A stretch of 64,000 nt of DNA, from the NCBI GenBank assembly GCA_013397115.1, contig VWZW01004078.1:1-64000 (forward strand). The letters run 5' to 3'. Below, piece after piece: positions 61,701-64,000 of the stretch (its first letter is position 1; every line of letters starts with the position of its first letter). The translations under genes were made by a program, and so were the position numbers. Source of the stretch: Edolisoma coerulescens (lineage: Eukaryota > Chordata > Aves > Passeriformes > Campephagidae). The notes beneath the pieces are model-generated. The model was given only the letters and a program-made list of their open reading frames with translations. It was not told the DNA's origin and did not search any database.

Positions 61701-64000
61701 CATCTACTTTTTAGTGACTACTATTCCTGAAGGGTGTCTAACCTAGAGTCCTGTGAATTATTTTTTTTCCCCTAGAGAGGACACTGGTCCCTTTGAACAA
61801 TGAAAATCTTCCAAATCACCCTCATAATGGGAAAACTTTGAGAGTTAGAGGGACTGCAATTTGATGGTACAGTAAACTTTAGATGACAAGCTTAGTCAGA
61901 ACAAATGGCATAAATCCCTTCTTTTCATTACCTTTGAGTACCTCACTACAGCTTTGTGACATGTGCTCCCTGCTCCTATTACCATGCTGACAGTTATGGT
62001 TGCTGAAAGTCATGTAGAGCAGTATCTATGAATAAGAAACTGGCTGATAATACGGTAACCAAAGAAAAGGGAGTGTTCTCTCACTGCACAGGAAAAGCAG
62101 AAGCATTTAGCTGAATTGACAGCTACAGTTTGCATCCAACGTTTACTACTTCAAGGGACTCAATAAAGTGCTAAACTGTTGTACAACACAATTTTGCATA
62201 TCTATTAAAAGCATGTCTCCTTTTTCAATCATGTATTTTTAATAAAATACATTAACAAACTCAGAAAAATATTAAAATGCCATATGGCTAGAGAAAGCAA
62301 CTCTTCACAAATGAGCAGAATGAATGTTTTCTACAAATAAGAAAAAATAGTTCTATCTGAGATACAAAATGGAAATGCCATGCTTTACGAGCAGTTTCAA
62401 AGAGAGAGAGGAAGTCTGTGGCGGCTTAAGAGTGAGCCCTGAGGCTTCTAACAGAGTCAGTTAAAACAAAAGAGGCAAACATTATTTTATCACTACCAGG
62501 CATTAGTACAAAAAGTAAATTCAGCTGATTTAAGCTTCTGCTGGATATTCAACAATGCATATTATGACTGTAAGTATATATAATGTCCTAGAGACAAGAT
62601 CTTCAGAACAATTTAGCACAACTCATAAAACAGAAGCAAATGGCATATCTGGAAGGTATCCTCCTGTAAAATGCAGTGCAGGATGATATTTATTGATCCC
62701 TAATTTGGCTTAGTTGCCATAATTACTTCAGTGTTGTATTACCCTATTTCATCTTTGAAGAATGTGCCATGGCCTCACTCCTATTTTTGCGAAGGTCCCT
62801 TTAATCTACTGTGTCCATAAAAACGGACACATAGGGAAGTAATGATGTCATTTCTTTTTCCAAAATGAGAAACATAAAGATATAAGAGAACAGATTGAAT
62901 TTGTCTGCTCCTTACCACAGAAATCATACTGAAATGAGCAATTTTCACTCACAGTTGAAAAATAATCTGGAGTCACGATACCTGATTGTTGAACAAGAGC
63001 AACCGTTCTTCTGTTTCTCATCATTTATCATTTGCTTAATTCATCACAGCTTTTACAGATTCTGAACTTAAAAAAAATACATAAATGCAGACTGATATTC
63101 AGGATATCTACTGTAACATAGTAAAATATCCATAAAAATGTAAATAGCTCTTTTCTGTCTGTTGTGACATGCATCAAAATAATGCAATTAATGCTGTCAT
63201 AAAATGCTTAATAGAGTCACTGTGATTAAAAGTTAATTCATAAGAATAGAAGGCCTATTAATCTTTCGTTCTAACTCATCGAGAATTAGATTAAACAATA
63301 AGAAAACAATTCTGAAACATAGAAGTGAAATTCACCAGTAAAACTTATTTTTTTGCCTATAGTACTTTCAACATTAATTTTAAAATCAGTCAAAATCTTT
63401 CTTTTATTACACAATTTGTTAAAATTATATCTCTGTATTTTGAAAATGAAAGAGAAAATACATTCATAAATATTGTTGGTAATTTAATATTATCAAATGT
63501 TGTTCAGTTCTACTCTTCCTTTCTGTTTTTCTCTATTTTTCTGAGGATATCTGAGAATTTGGAAAGTATCAGTTGAAAACTTTGGTTACTGCAATTCAAC
63601 ATTGCACCGGAGCATAAACTCAGAAAAGCTTGAAAAGCTGTATATACAAAAGTGCATATTTTTAAAGATGACATGAGCTTCACTATTTATATACTTACAG
63701 GTTAAATCTTGCAAGATACATGAAATAAATATTTCTTGATTATGTCAAGTTGGACTAATATTACAAGCACTTTGCAGTACTTTGAGACCCTGTGGGTATC
63801 CAAAACTGAAACAGAACCTCCAGATAATTGATGAAGCATTAAAATAGTGAAAAAGCTGTACTCTAACCTTGTGGTAAATAGTGGATGGAAAGTTCACTGG
63901 TTTGAAGATAAAATAGATTGAAATGAATATAAATTACCTTTATGATACTGAAAAGCTTGATTACTGAGATTGTGAGACACAATTCTGTCCAGAAGCAATG
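55741..64000. other. AT-rich non-coding DNA to the window end
   Basis: No gene is supported. Two GC-richer patches stand out. One is at 57,830-58,080 (ctgtctgggtgtgggctgcc). The other, at about 59,220-59,540, contains gggatatataggggagg, a TATA-like word in an LTR-like context. Neither can be assigned. A 15-base A run sits at 56,690-56,704. A direct repeat of tttcactaaa lies at about 60,752-60,772. Chance frames are all under 115 codons. Confidence 0.5.

Noticed and set aside
1..64000. CRISPR arrays, operons, rRNA genes or bacterial-type mobile systems
   Set aside because: There are no regularly spaced repeats, no coding density, no ribosome-binding pattern and no rRNA motifs; all identifiable content is avian retroelements and simple repeats.

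Overview
The window reads as nuclear DNA of a bird, most likely a passerine. The evidence is its repeats: several CR1 LINE fragments of different ages, two LTR fragments that I recognise as avian endogenous-retrovirus (ERVL-like) LTRs, and one tRNA-Ile-headed SINE with a CR1-type tail at 9,844-9,985. That SINE architecture is the one described for TguSINE1 of passerine birds. Base composition is AT-rich with very few CpGs, and no prokaryotic gene organisation is visible. The family names come from memory of the consensus sequences; no search was run.

I find no protein-coding gene or exon that I can support. Open frames are short (the longest is 176 codons), lack recognisable domains, and are explained by repeats or by chance. 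The exceptions are two decayed CR1-derived reading frames, at 20,061-20,303 on the plus strand and about 50,551-50,957 on the minus strand. The window is best described as intergenic DNA or the inside of a very long intron.

Layout: an antisense CR1 remnant (1-235); possible old LTR debris (851-1,290); simple repeats (6.1-6.9 kb); an LTR in plus orientation (about 7.54-8.28 kb); the SINE (9.84-9.99 kb); unique AT-rich DNA; a 5'-truncated sense CR1 (19.85-20.39 kb); a TAAT-rich stretch (25.1-25.4 kb); a well-structured LTR 3' portion (about 39.01-39.61 kb); the first copy of a 495-bp repeat (44.8 kb); an old sense CR1 (47.8-48.5 kb); an antisense CR1 with a reverse-transcriptase C-terminal remnant (50.1-50.96 kb); an unidentified GC-rich block (50.96-52.4 kb) closed by a short antisense CR1 end; the second copy of the 495-bp repeat (53.4 kb); another antisense CR1 end (55.6 kb); then AT-rich DNA to the end.

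The most noteworthy signal is the 495-bp direct repeat. The copies at 44,827-45,321 and 53,407-53,901 differ at only two positions, have no indels, and lie exactly 8,580 bp apart in unrelated flanks. Second is the GC-rich block at 50.96-52.41 kb, which I cannot identify. I see no evidence of a previously undescribed gene system. Single ambiguous bases (n) lie at 7,746 and 53,033, the second of them 374 bp before the second repeat copy.
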